Shown in pieces: positions 16,148-24,647 of a DNA stretch of 64,000 bases. The notes below the pieces were generated by a model, which saw only the letters and a list, made by a program, of their open reading frames with translations, made no database searches and was not told the origin of the DNA. The position numbers and the translations under genes are program-made. Location of the stretch: assembly GCF_001424345.1 (NCBI RefSeq), contig NZ_LMPF01000002.1, forward strand, positions 179,613 through 243,612, written 5' to 3'. Each line of letters opens with the position of its first letter. Positions within the stretch are counted from its first letter, which is position 1. This stretch comes from Burkholderia sp. Leaf177 (lineage in GTDB: Bacteria; Pseudomonadota; Gammaproteobacteria; Burkholderiales; Burkholderiaceae).

Positions 16148-17131
16148 ATGCAGATGAGCACATGGACTACCGCCGATATCCCGCCGCAAACTGGCAAGCG
16201 CGTTGTCGTCACGGGCGCGACGGGCGGATTGGGATACGAAACATCGCTGGAATTGGCACGTGCAGGCGCCGAGGTGATTCTCACAGGTCGCAATGACGCT
16301 AAAGGCCGTAGCGCGCTCGAGCACATCCGCCGCGAAGTTCCTCATGCGCGCGTCAGCTTCGAGATGATCGATCTGGCAAGTTTGAAATCGATCTCGCGCG
16401 CCTCGGAACATCTGCTCGCTGAAGGCAAACCAATCGATATCCTCGTGAACAATGCCGGCGTCATGATGTTGCCGCAGCACGAGAAAACCATCGATGGCTT
16501 CGAACGCCAGTTCGGCACCAATTATCTCGGGCACTTCGCGCTGACCGCGCAGTTGCTGTCGCTGCTGCAAAAAAGCGCTGCGCCGCGCGTGGTGAATTTG
16601 AGCAGCATCGCGCACAGGCGAGGGAAGATCGCCTTCGATAACCTGCAGGGCGAGCGTGTGTACAAAGCCTGGCCCGCCTACGAGCAATCGAAGCTCGCCA
16701 TGCTCATGTTCGCGCTCGAGCTGCAGCGGCGCAGCGACGCAAACGGCTGGGGCATCAAGAGCCTCGCCGCCCATCCGGGATTCGCACGGACGGATTTGAT
16801 CGCGAACGGACCGGGAACATCGGGCGTGCTTGCCATCGCAAGCCGGCTACTGTCGCGGTTCGTGAGCCACAGCGCGGCTGAAGGCGCGTTGCCCACGCTC
16901 CTCGCCGCCACCGCGCCGGAAGCACGCGGCGCCGCGTACTATGGACCGAAGGGTTTTCAGGAACTGACCGGGGCGCCATCGGAAGCGCGGATTTCGCACC
17001 AAGCCACTGACGTGGGAGTCGCCGCAAGGCTCTGGGATGTATCGGTGAAACTCACAGGTGTGGAGTGGGGCGCGAAGAACGGAGAAACGCCGGGTGAAAA
17101 GCGTGGCGTTCAAACGCCGGAGAACATATGA
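16148..17131 (+). CDS. Short-chain dehydrogenase/reductase (retinol-dehydrogenase-like)
   Basis: A 327-residue NAD(P)-dependent oxidoreductase. The cofactor motif is TGATGGLG near residue 22, the NNAG motif follows at DILVNNAG, and the catalytic Ser (NLSSIAH) and Tyr/Lys (YEQSK) are all present. The length and sequence resemble the WW-domain oxidoreductase/retinol dehydrogenase branch, whose bacterial substrates are mostly unknown. A TetR-type operator precedes the gene, and its stop overlaps the next start (ATGA, 17128-17131), so the two oxidoreductases are translationally coupled. An alternative ATG lies two codons in. Confidence 0.9.
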   Translation: MQMSTWTTADIPPQTGKRVVVTGATGGLGYETSLELARAGAEVILTGRNDAKGRSALEHIRREVPHARVSFEMIDLASLKSISRASEHLLAEGKPIDILVNNAGVMMLPQHEKTIDGFERQFGTNYLGHFALTAQLLSLLQKSAAPRVVNLSSIAHRRGKIAFDNLQGERVYKAWPAYEQSKLAMLMFALELQRRSDANGWGIKSLAAHPGFARTDLIANGPGTSGVLAIASRLLSRFVSHSAAEGALPTLLAATAPEARGAAYYGPKGFQELTGAPSEARISHQATDVGVAARLWDVSVKLTGVEWGAKNGETPGEKRGVQTPENI

Positions 17132-17787
17132 AAGTCATCATCTTTGGCGCGACAGGCATGGTCGGGCAGGGCGTGTTGCGCGAGTGTCTGCTCGACGCTG
17201 ACGTCGAACGGGTTGTCGCTGTAGGGCGTAGTTCCACGCGGCAACTAGATCCGAAGTTCGCGGAAATCATGCATGGAGATCTCTTCGATCTCACCGCAAT
17301 CGAGGACCAGCTGACCGGTTTCGATGCCTGCTTTTTTTGCCTCGGCGTGTCGTCGTTCAGAATGAAAGAGGCCGACTACGCGCATCTGACTTACGACCTG
17401 ACGTTTGGCATCGCGCGGGTTTTGTCGCGGCTCAATCCGGGAATGACGTTCTCGTATGTCTCGGGCTCGGGCACGGATTCAACCGAGCGCGGCAATTCCA
17501 TGTGGGCGCGAGTGAAAGGGCGCACCGAGAACGCGCTCCTGCGCATGCCGTTCAAGGCGGCGTATATGTTCCGCCCCGGAGCGATCCAGCCGATGGACGG
17601 CATCCGCTCGAAGACGCCCCTGTATCAGGCAGCCATATCGTTGATGAGCCCGTTGTTTCCGCTGCTGCGACGCTCGTTTCCGAACGCTATAACCACGACG
17701 CAGCAACTCGGCCGCGCGATGGTCGTCACGGCGAAAGAGCGTGGCCCGTCGAGAAAATTCGAGCCGCGCGACATCACGAAGTATTAG
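17128..17787 (+). CDS. NAD(P)-binding epimerase-like protein
   Basis: A 219-residue Rossmann-fold protein. It starts MKVIIFGATGMVGQGVLRE, the GxxGxxG dinucleotide motif of atypical SDRs, and contains FFCLGVSSF and the later FSYVSGSGTDS and GRTENALLRMPF, features of the small NAD(P)H-binding proteins (NmrA-like and HTATIP2-like). It lacks a clear YxxxK pair, so it may be a redox sensor or binding protein instead of a conventional reductase. GGAG is well placed and the start overlaps the previous stop by four bases, making it the last gene of the TetR-controlled unit. Confidence 0.85.
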   Translation: MKVIIFGATGMVGQGVLRECLLDADVERVVAVGRSSTRQLDPKFAEIMHGDLFDLTAIEDQLTGFDACFFCLGVSSFRMKEADYAHLTYDLTFGIARVLSRLNPGMTFSYVSGSGTDSTERGNSMWARVKGRTENALLRMPFKAAYMFRPGAIQPMDGIRSKTPLYQAAISLMSPLFPLLRRSFPNAITTTQQLGRAMVVTAKERGPSRKFEPRDITKY

Positions 17788-17823
17788 GTTCGCACGTGCC
17801 GCGCGGTCCGGCATTTTCGTGGA

Positions 17824-18828
17824 TTAACGCGCGGCGTCGCCCCAGCGATATTCCTTCGTTGCATCGTCGAGTTTCGCTTTCAGCGCGTCGTCGAGCTTGA
17901 GGTCGACAGCGGCAAGGCTATCGGTCAATTGCTCGGGCTTGCTCGCCCCGATGATCGCCGATGTGATCGCCGGATTCGACAGCACCCAGGCCACCGATGT
18001 CTTCGTCAGCGACTCGCCGGTTTCATCGACGATCTTCTGCAGCTTCGCGATAGTCTCAAACTCGCGCTCGTGCCAATAGCGCTGCGAATACATCTCGCCA
18101 GCCTTGCCGACCGTGCCGGTGAAACGGCCATCGGATGGTTTGGCATCGTGTTTATGCTTGCCGGTCAGCAAGCCGCCCGCGAGCGGGTTATAGGGAATCA
18201 CGGCGAGATTTTCGTCGGCGGCGAGCGGCAGGAGTTCGCGCTCGATCTGACGGAACAGCAGGTTGTATCGCGGCTGGACGGAGATGAAACGTGCCACGCG
18301 CAGGAAGTCGGAGCGCCCGAGCGCGGTTGCAAGCCGATAAGCCAGGAAATTCGATACGCCTATATATCGCGCCTTGCCGTGGCGCACGATGATATCGAGC
18401 GCTTCGAGGGTTTCATCGAGCGGCGTTTCGCGATCGTCGCTATGCAACTGGTACAAGTCCACGTAATCGGTGTCGAGCCGCTTCAGCGATGCATTGATGG
18501 CGTCCAGCAAATGCTTGCGCGACGCGCCCTGATCCCACGCCATCGGGCCCATCTTGCCAACGGCTTTGGTTGCAAGGATGAACTCGCTGCGGCGCGACGG
18601 CGTGTCCTTCAGCCATCGGCCGACGATTTCTTCCGTGCGGCCCGAACGCGTTTCGTCAGCGCCGAGTGGATAGACGTCGGCGGTATCGATGAAATTCACG
18701 CCCGCTTCCGCGGCGCGATCCATGATGCTGCGCGACACGTTTTCTTCAGTCTGCAAGCCGAACGTCATGGTGCCGAGGCACAGGCGCGAAACGGTCAGGC
18801 CGGTCTTCCCAAACTTACGATATTCCAA
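17824..18828 (-). CDS. Aldo/keto reductase
   Basis: A 334-residue NADPH-dependent oxidoreductase with a TIM-barrel fold. It begins EYRKFGKTGLTVSRLCLGTM and has the catalytic Asp/Tyr in FIDTADVYPLG, Lys in LATKAVG and His in LYQLHSDD, with the C-terminal cofactor region AIIGASKPEQL. I start it at TTG 18828 because GAGGAG lies six bases upstream and homologues begin with (M)EYR; an in-frame ATG at 18870 would add 14 unconserved residues. It is convergent with the epimerase-like gene and its substrate is undefined. Confidence 0.9.
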   Translation of the reverse strand: MEYRKFGKTGLTVSRLCLGTMTFGLQTEENVSRSIMDRAAEAGVNFIDTADVYPLGADETRSGRTEEIVGRWLKDTPSRRSEFILATKAVGKMGPMAWDQGASRKHLLDAINASLKRLDTDYVDLYQLHSDDRETPLDETLEALDIIVRHGKARYIGVSNFLAYRLATALGRSDFLRVARFISVQPRYNLLFRQIERELLPLAADENLAVIPYNPLAGGLLTGKHKHDAKPSDGRFTGTVGKAGEMYSQRYWHEREFETIAKLQKIVDETGESLTKTSVAWVLSNPAITSAIIGASKPEQLTDSLAAVDLKLDDALKAKLDDATKEYRWGDAAR

Positions 18829-18906
18829 GGCGAACTCCTCGAGCGATTGACCAGGTTGAAGATTCAACAAGCTTAAACGCTACCGCCGATGCTTGCAGAC
18901 GAAGGC

Positions 18907-20289
18907 TCAGGAAGTCGCGGGGCGAGCAGCGGGTCGCGGGACGGCATCGAGGAAGCGGAACACGATGGCGGACGCCAAAGTGACCACGCCCACGCACACG
19001 AACGCAATGCGAAAGGCCAGCGCCGCGGAGCCGAGGCTCGTGGAAAAGACCGACACGAGGCCGCCGCCAATCGATACACCCAGTCCGATTGCGAGCATCT
19101 GCACCATCGAGAAAAGGCTGTTGCCGCTGCCGGCGTCCTTGATCGACAGTCCCTTGAGCGTGACGCTGTTCATGGCTGCGAACTGCATGGAATTGCACGC
19201 GCCGAACACGGCGAGAATCGCGATTTCGATGACAAGCGGCGTGCTCACCGAGAACGAAGCGAAGCCGACTATCGACGCCCCGACGAGAATGGTGTTCCAC
19301 AGCAGGAAATTGTCGTAGCCGTAGCGCTTGACGAGCGGCGTGATCCAGCCCTTCGCGACCGTTCCGGCGAATGCGGCGGGCAGCATCATCAAGCCGGAAT
19401 GCAGCGGTGTGTAGCCGAGCTGCAATTGCATCAAAAGCGGCAAGAGAAACGGCACGGCGCTCGATCCAACCCGGCACAGCAAGTTGCCGATTAGCCCGAC
19501 GCTGAAGTTCGGCTCGCTGAACAAGGACAGCTTGAAGAGCGGATTGGCCCGGCGCCTTGCATATGGAATGTACGAGAGCGCGGCAATTGCGGAAACCGCG
19601 AACAAGCTACCCGATACCAGCACCTTGTGGGTCTGCGCGGGGCTATCGAGCGCCATGGAAAACGCGACCATGCAGAGCGACAACAGCGCGCCGCCAATGA
19701 AATCGAAAGGCGGGGCATCGGCGATGGCGTCATCGGGCAGAAAACGCTGCACGGCGAGCAAACCGACTGCGCCGATCGGCACGTTGATCAGGAAGATCCA
19801 GTGCCACGAAAACGATTCGACGAACCAGCCGCCGAGCGTCGGGCCGAGAATGGGGCCGACCTGCCCGGCAATGGAAATCACCGCGAGCGCAGATACATAA
19901 GCCTCGCCGGTCACGCTGCGAAGCACGGCAAGCCGTCCGATAGGCAGCAGCATTGAACCGCCGATGCCCTGGATCACGCGCGCCACGATCAGTTGATTGA
20001 GCGTTTGTGCGTTCGCGCAGCAAAGCGATCCGATCACGAACAACAGGATTGCGACGAAGTACACGCGCCGCGTGCCAAAACGATCCGCGAGCCAGCCCGA
20101 GGCGGGCGTCAGAAGCGCCATGGTCAGCGTGTACGCGACCACGATGGGCTGCATGGCGAGTGGCTGCGCGTGAAGGCTCCGCGCAATGGAAGGCAGGGCG
20201 GTATTGACGATGGTCGTGTCGAGCGCCTGCATGAAAAAGCCGACGGCCACGATCCAGAGAAGCGCCGTATGTGAATTTTTTGGGGTCAT
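18907..20289 (-). CDS. MFS drug:H+ antiporter of the DHA2 family (14-TM type)
   Basis: A 460-residue inner-membrane exporter. The N-terminus has the DHA2 pattern FFMQALDTTIVNTALPSIA, then PASGWLADRFGTRRVY (motif A) and VARVIQGIGGSMLLPIGRL, and motif C GQVGPILGPTLGGWFVE typical of antiporters. It resembles MdtD/EmrB-type multidrug exporters. A LysR gene is divergently transcribed 126 bases away and is the likely regulator. Substrates cannot be read from sequence. Confidence 0.9.
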   Translation of the reverse strand: MTPKNSHTALLWIVAVGFFMQALDTTIVNTALPSIARSLHAQPLAMQPIVVAYTLTMALLTPASGWLADRFGTRRVYFVAILLFVIGSLCCANAQTLNQLIVARVIQGIGGSMLLPIGRLAVLRSVTGEAYVSALAVISIAGQVGPILGPTLGGWFVESFSWHWIFLINVPIGAVGLLAVQRFLPDDAIADAPPFDFIGGALLSLCMVAFSMALDSPAQTHKVLVSGSLFAVSAIAALSYIPYARRRANPLFKLSLFSEPNFSVGLIGNLLCRVGSSAVPFLLPLLMQLQLGYTPLHSGLMMLPAAFAGTVAKGWITPLVKRYGYDNFLLWNTILVGASIVGFASFSVSTPLVIEIAILAVFGACNSMQFAAMNSVTLKGLSIKDAGSGNSLFSMVQMLAIGLGVSIGGGLVSVFSTSLGSAALAFRIAFVCVGVVTLASAIVFRFLDAVPRPAARPATS

Positions 20290-20389
20290 TCGTGTGTTGC
20301 TGGGCTGTTGTAGCGCGGAATCCCGTGCAATGTGAAGATTTTAAGACGATGCGTGGTTATCGGGAACCCCGTTGGCAACATTGACTGTG

Positions 20390-20404
20390 ATCGGTATATC
20401 CGAT
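20390..20404. promoter_or_regulatory. LysR-type binding site (ATC-N9-GAT)
   Basis: ATCGGTATATCCGAT is a perfect palindrome with 5-base arms and fits the LysR T-N11-A box. An outer inverted pair GTTATCGG (20356-20363) and CCGATAAC (20400-20407) overlaps it. It lies between the divergent DHA2 exporter and lysR, 11 bases before the lysR start. Confidence 0.6.
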
Positions 20405-20415
20405 AACAATGCCGA

Positions 20416-21276
20416 ATGCTCAATCCTGTCTGGCTGAACACGTTCGCGACGGTGGCCGCGTCGCATAGTTTTACCGACGCCGGCCGTCAGCTCAGCCTGA
20501 CGCAATCGAGCGTCAGCGAACACATCCGGCGCCTGGAGGATCACGTAGGCCGCCGCCTGCTTGTCCGCGATACCCATTCGCTTGCACTTACCGCCGACGG
20601 CGAAGCCATGCTCGTCCACGCCCGCGTGATCCTCGAAGCCATGTCGCATGCGGAATCGCAATTTCGTTCGCCAAGATTACGTGGCCGCGTGCGCTTGGGT
20701 TCATCGGACGATATGGCGCTCGGGCCGCTGCCTAGCGTGCTCGCCGCGTTCCGGCGCACGCATCCCGATGTCGAGCTTGAAATCACCATCGGCATGACGG
20801 GACGGCTTTATGAACGACTGGATGCGGGCGCTATCGATTTGTTGATCGGAAAAAGGCGGCTGGGCGACCGGCGCGGCATTCCACTCTTTTCCGGCAAACT
20901 CGAATGGCTTGCGCGGACCGGGACCGAAGTGGATCTCGCGCAGCCGCTGCCGCTGATTCTCGTCGCCGAGCCGAGCGTCACGCGCGCCGTGGTGCTCGAT
21001 GCGCTTGCGGCCGTCGGCGCCCGATGGCAAATGGTTTGCACGAGCAGTTCGTATGCGGGGTGCATTGCAGCGGCGCGTGGCGGGCTGGGGCTCACGGTGC
21101 GCTCGAATTTTTTGTCGGGCAGGGGATTGGCGCCGCCGGCCAATCGCGATGAATTGCCTGAATTGCCGGAAGTCGAGTTCATCGCGCTGGCAGCGAAGCA
21201 TCTGAGCCGACCGGCGCAAACGCTGCTGGAACTCCTGCAAGACAGCGACCTGCGCGGCGAATGGGCCGGTGAATGA
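20416..21276 (+). CDS. LysR family transcriptional regulator
   Basis: A 286-residue regulator. The helix-turn-helix covers WLNTFATVAASHSFTDAGRQ through TQSSVSEHIRRLEDHVGRRL, and the co-inducer domain begins near residue 90 (RVRLGSSDDMALGPLPSVLA). It is divergent from a DHA2-type exporter with a T-N11-A palindrome between, the usual arrangement for control of the exporter by its LysR. The stop codon lies inside the first of three 11-bp direct repeats. Confidence 0.9.
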   Translation: MLNPVWLNTFATVAASHSFTDAGRQLSLTQSSVSEHIRRLEDHVGRRLLVRDTHSLALTADGEAMLVHARVILEAMSHAESQFRSPRLRGRVRLGSSDDMALGPLPSVLAAFRRTHPDVELEITIGMTGRLYERLDAGAIDLLIGKRRLGDRRGIPLFSGKLEWLARTGTEVDLAQPLPLILVAEPSVTRAVVLDALAAVGARWQMVCTSSSYAGCIAAARGGLGLTVRSNFLSGRGLAPPANRDELPELPEVEFIALAAKHLSRPAQTLLELLQDSDLRGEWAGE

Positions 21277-21301
21277 GCGGGTGAATGAGCGGTGAATGAG
21301 C
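21268..21301 (+). repeat. Three tandem copies of GGTGAATGAGC at the lysR 3' end
   Basis: Exact copies at 21268-21278, 21280-21290 and 21291-21301. The first contains the lysR stop codon, TGA 21274-21276. This looks like a small slippage expansion. Confidence 0.85.
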
Positions 21302-21526
21302 GCAGGTCAACGTCAGGCATGCGGCGTGCGAAAGCGCTGGCGCGGCTTGGCGCATTTATCCGTGGGATTAATCGGCTTGTAAGCACAAGGTTGTGCAAAC
21401 ACAACGCGCGGCGGATTGGATTCCTTTCAATAAGAAGCTTCTTATATATTGTGCGGCGTCGGCCTAAAACGGTCTCAGGCTTCAGGCGACAGTCCCATAC
21501 CGTCCGCGGTAATCAACCTGTAATCG

Positions 21527-23167
21527 ATGCCCCAAGCCACACTTCGTCTCCTGCGTTCCCTCTCGATGACCGCCTTGTTCGCGTGCTGCGCCCATGCGAG
21601 CGCAGCCTCGTACGTGGTCAAGCATTGCGCTGAGCTGGAAGGCAAGGACGTACCGGCGTCGGTGATCGGATTGCCCACGCGCGGGGCGATCATTACGGAT
21701 GCATCGTTCGTGGCCGCGGCCGCTCCGCGCAATCGCAACGGCGATTATTGCCGGCTGGTCGGCGTGATCAAGGCGCAACTCGATACCACGCCCGACATCC
21801 GCTTCGAGGTGAACCTTCCGGCGCGCTGGAACGGCCGCGCGCTGCAGATGGGCGGCGGTGGTTATAACGGCGTGATCGTGAGCGGTACGGAACCGACCGC
21901 GTTCGCGCCGGCGGCGTCGCCATTGTCGATCGGCTATGCGACATTCGGCTCGGATTCCGGTCACGTCGGCAATTCGGGCCGCGCCGATTTCGCGATGAAC
22001 GACGAAGCCGTGATCAACTTCGGCTACGGGCATCTCAAGAAAACCCACGACGTGGCGCTCGCGCTGATCATCATGGGTTATGGGCGCAAACCCGAGCAGA
22101 CCTATTTCGCCGGCGGCTCCACGGGCGGGCGCGAAGCGTTCACCGTGATCGAGCGTTATCCCGATGACTACGACGGCGTGATCGCGAACGCGCCGGCCAT
22201 CAACTTTTCGGGCGTGCGGCTGATCGGCGTGAAAGTCGGGCGTGCTGCTTATGGGACGCCGGGCGGCTTCGTTGGCCCCGTGCAGCAAAAGCGTGTGGTC
22301 GAGACCGTGCTGCAAGAATGCGATGGACTCGATGGCGCGCTCGACGGGATCGTGGCGAACGTCGAAGCGTGCCGTGAACGCGAGCCGAAGATCATCGCGC
22401 AGTTGCGTTGCGCGGGCGGGCAACGGCCTTCGCAGCGGGACAGCTGTTTGTCGGAAGCGCAACTGGCGACGCTCGAAACCCTGCGCGACGGCTTCACGCT
22501 TCCGTACGAACTCGCGCATGGCGTGACGCGTTATTACGGATACAACGTTTTCCAGGGCGTGGATTTTACGAGCGGACTGGGACTCGGCAATTCCGGCGTG
22601 CTTCTGCAACCGCCGCGTTTCGATGCCAACGGTTATCTGTTCACGCAAGGCGACAGCTACATGAAGTATTTCGTCACGCATGACCTGCGCTTTAATACGC
22701 TCGACTTCGACATAGATCATCCGGGCGATTACAAAGGCCGCCTGGTGGATTTATCGTCGACGGTCGGCGCGATGAACCCGGACATGTCCGCGTTCATTGC
22801 CCACGGCGGCAAGCTGATCACCATGCACGGTCTCGCCGATGAAGTCATCAGCCCGAACCAGACCATCGCTTTTTATCATTCGCTCGTTGCGAAGTACGGG
22901 CAGGCTATCGTGGATTCGTTCATGCGGCTTTACATGGTGCCGGGATTCCAGCATGGCAACGGCGTGTTCATTCCGGCCTGGGATGAACTCGGCGCGCTCG
23001 ACAAATGGGTAACGGGGAACATTGCTCCGGAGACGCTGGTCGGCTTCGACATAGCAAGCGCCACGAATGGACGCAGCCGGCCGCTGTGCCGCTATCCCGG
23101 ATATCCGCGATACGTCGGAAAGGGCAGCATCAACAACGCGGCGAGCTTTCGCTGCGAGAATCCGTAG
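21527..23167 (+). CDS. Tannase/feruloyl esterase family hydrolase
   Basis: A 546-residue secreted or periplasmic esterase. The N-terminus has a signal peptide ending near ASAASY. The nucleophile motif is GGSTGGRE, the charge-relay Asp is in HGLADEVISP and the His in VPGFQHGNG, as in fungal and bacterial tannases; Cys residues flanking the active site (HCAEL near the N-terminus, CDGLDGALDGI region) fit the family pattern in which a disulfide joins the Ser and His neighbours, and the D-G-x-x-D-G segment resembles its calcium site. It would release gallate or hydroxycinnamates from plant esters. It stands alone between lysR and a CHRD gene. The ribosome site is weak. Confidence 0.85.
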   Translation: MPQATLRLLRSLSMTALFACCAHASAASYVVKHCAELEGKDVPASVIGLPTRGAIITDASFVAAAAPRNRNGDYCRLVGVIKAQLDTTPDIRFEVNLPARWNGRALQMGGGGYNGVIVSGTEPTAFAPAASPLSIGYATFGSDSGHVGNSGRADFAMNDEAVINFGYGHLKKTHDVALALIIMGYGRKPEQTYFAGGSTGGREAFTVIERYPDDYDGVIANAPAINFSGVRLIGVKVGRAAYGTPGGFVGPVQQKRVVETVLQECDGLDGALDGIVANVEACREREPKIIAQLRCAGGQRPSQRDSCLSEAQLATLETLRDGFTLPYELAHGVTRYYGYNVFQGVDFTSGLGLGNSGVLLQPPRFDANGYLFTQGDSYMKYFVTHDLRFNTLDFDIDHPGDYKGRLVDLSSTVGAMNPDMSAFIAHGGKLITMHGLADEVISPNQTIAFYHSLVAKYGQAIVDSFMRLYMVPGFQHGNGVFIPAWDELGALDKWVTGNIAPETLVGFDIASATNGRSRPLCRYPGYPRYVGKGSINNAASFRCENP

Positions 23168-23214
23168 CTCGCCGCTTGTCATGCTTGATTGCGCCTGGCG
23201 CCTTCGTGGTCTAC

Positions 23215-23652
23215 TTACTTGGCCGCTTCCACCTGACCGCGAATCTCGCCGCCGGGATTCTTCGCCGTATGCACGTTGAAATACCAGTTGCCCGCGAGCA
23301 GGTCTTTCGCCTGCGCGTCGGTGAGCGTCGCGCTGCCTTCGATCGGGCTCGGCAACTTGCTTGCATCGATAGGAATCACCACGCCGGCATTCTTTCCCGC
23401 AGGCGCCGGGCCATGAAAATGCGCCATGCTGGCCGGGCCCGTCAGGTCGGCGTAAGTCACCTTCCAGCTCAACAGTTTGGATGACGTGTCATACGTGCCA
23501 TCCAGGTTGCCATGACCCTGGCTGTCCTTTGGCGGGACTTCGGACGACGCCTTGAGGTCGGCCTTGAGGTTGACGGTATCGGCGAAGGCGAGCGCAGGTA
23601 CGGCCAGCGTCAGCGAGAGGGCGGCAGCGGTCAGCATACGATTGAGTTTCAT
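23215..23652 (-). CDS. CHRD domain protein, exported
   Basis: A 145-residue protein with a signal peptide (cleavage near ALAFA-DTV) followed by one CHRD domain. Family marks are SSEVPP near the start, AHFHGPA with its His residues, and the ending NVHTAKNPGGEIRGQV. CHRD is the chordin-derived domain found in many small bacterial envelope proteins of unknown function, sometimes proposed to bind metal through the conserved His. AGGAAAA precedes ATG 23652. It is transcribed alone. Confidence 0.88.
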   Translation of the reverse strand: MKLNRMLTAAALSLTLAVPALAFADTVNLKADLKASSEVPPKDSQGHGNLDGTYDTSSKLLSWKVTYADLTGPASMAHFHGPAPAGKNAGVVIPIDASKLPSPIEGSATLTDAQAKDLLAGNWYFNVHTAKNPGGEIRGQVEAAK

Positions 23653-23827
23653 GAGCGGTTTTCCTGATTTTTATGGACCAATGGAACTTCACGACGTTTC
23701 GACCCAGGCTGTCCTTGGATCCCGGCCGAGTGCTTGAATACTACGCGTTGCGTCGTCAGCTGCTTTGGGAAACGCCTATGCTCGAGGGTTTATTCCATCG
23801 GCTCGACGCGGAATTCGCAGCGCGTAA

Positions 23828-23850
23828 AAAAGGCGCCATCGGCGCCTTTT
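23828..23850 (-). terminator. Terminator of dps
   Basis: Ten-base stem AAAAGGCGCC (23828-23837) and GGCGCCTTTT (23841-23850) with loop ATC. Read on the minus strand it ends in a T-run 20 bases after the dps stop. Confidence 0.88.
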
Positions 23851-23870
23851 CTTCAACTGCATTCACGCTC

Positions 23871-24386
23871 TTACGAACGTGTTGCTTCGAACAGAAACCA
23901 GACACGTTCTTCCGTCTGGTCGATCCAGTTCTCGATAAGACTGGCCGTCGCCACGTCTTCCATTTCGTCGCACAGGTCGTGTAATTCGCGCATGTATTTC
24001 ACGAGCGACTCATTGTCGTTACGCAGCTCGTTGAGCATGTCGATAGGCGGCACGAAATCCGCGTCGTTATCGGCGAGACGCTTCAACGTGCTGATTTGTC
24101 CGACCGATCGCAACGTCGTGCCGCCGAGCTTGCGCGCGCGTTCGGCGATGGGATCGATCATGTCGTAGACGAATTGCGCCTGGTCATCGAGCAGCAAGTG
24201 ATAGTCGCGAAAGTGCGGCCCGCTCACGTGCCAGTGGAAGTTCTTCGTTTTGACGAAGAGGGAAAAGACGTCGGCCAGCAATTTTGTCAGGCCTTCGGCA
24301 ACTTGCTTGCGCGCGTCGTTGCCCAGGTCGGTCGGGGTGGTCAGAGCGGCGGAAGCGGCGCTCGGTTTCTTGGTCGTTGTAGCCAT
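23871..24386 (-). CDS. dps: Dps family DNA-protection / mini-ferritin protein
   Basis: A 171-residue protein that forms a 12-mer, oxidises and stores iron, and protects DNA in stationary phase. The ferroxidase ligands sit in KNFHWHVSGPHFRDYHLLLDD and the downstream DMIDPIAERARKLGG, both typical. The Lys/Ala/Thr-rich N-terminal tail (MATTTKKPSAAS) is what some Dps proteins use for DNA binding. I start at ATG 24386 with GGAG upstream; an in-frame codon at 24455 would add 23 unconserved residues. It is divergent from the gntR gene and closed by a good terminator. Confidence 0.93.
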   Translation of the reverse strand: MATTTKKPSAASAALTTPTDLGNDARKQVAEGLTKLLADVFSLFVKTKNFHWHVSGPHFRDYHLLLDDQAQFVYDMIDPIAERARKLGGTTLRSVGQISTLKRLADNDADFVPPIDMLNELRNDNESLVKYMRELHDLCDEMEDVATASLIENWIDQTEERVWFLFEATRS

Positions 24387-24605
24387 GAATGCTCCAGGGT
24401 TGCTGAAATTGGCGGGAAAGTACTTGTCACCAAGGCTGGCTATTGCACGTCTCATGCCTAAGCGCAGAGGTACGGCGACAACGCTTTTTAGTTTCTCGCG
24501 CGCGCATGACAGGCTTTCGTGCCTGCCAATTTCACCGACCCGCGTTTTCCCCTATGCGCTGCTTCTTGACGCAAAACCAAACGGGCACCACACTTCGTAT
24601 CAAGG

Positions 24606-24615
24606 TGTGATCACA
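24606..24615. promoter_or_regulatory. Palindromic operator candidate before gntR-type gene
   Basis: TGTGATCACA is a perfect 10-base palindrome in the dps/gntR intergenic region, 32 bases before the gntR start. FCD-type GntR proteins commonly bind short palindromes in their own promoters. A CRP-type reading (TGTGA-N6-TCACA) fails because the outer TCACA is seven bases away. Confidence 0.45.
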
Positions 24616-24647
24616 GGTCACAGATCGCGTAAGGAGTTGTTTAATTC

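Noticed and set aside
24604-24622. CRP site in the dps-gntR region
   Set aside because: TGTGA and TCACA halves are seven bases apart instead of six; the inner perfect palindrome is a better reading.
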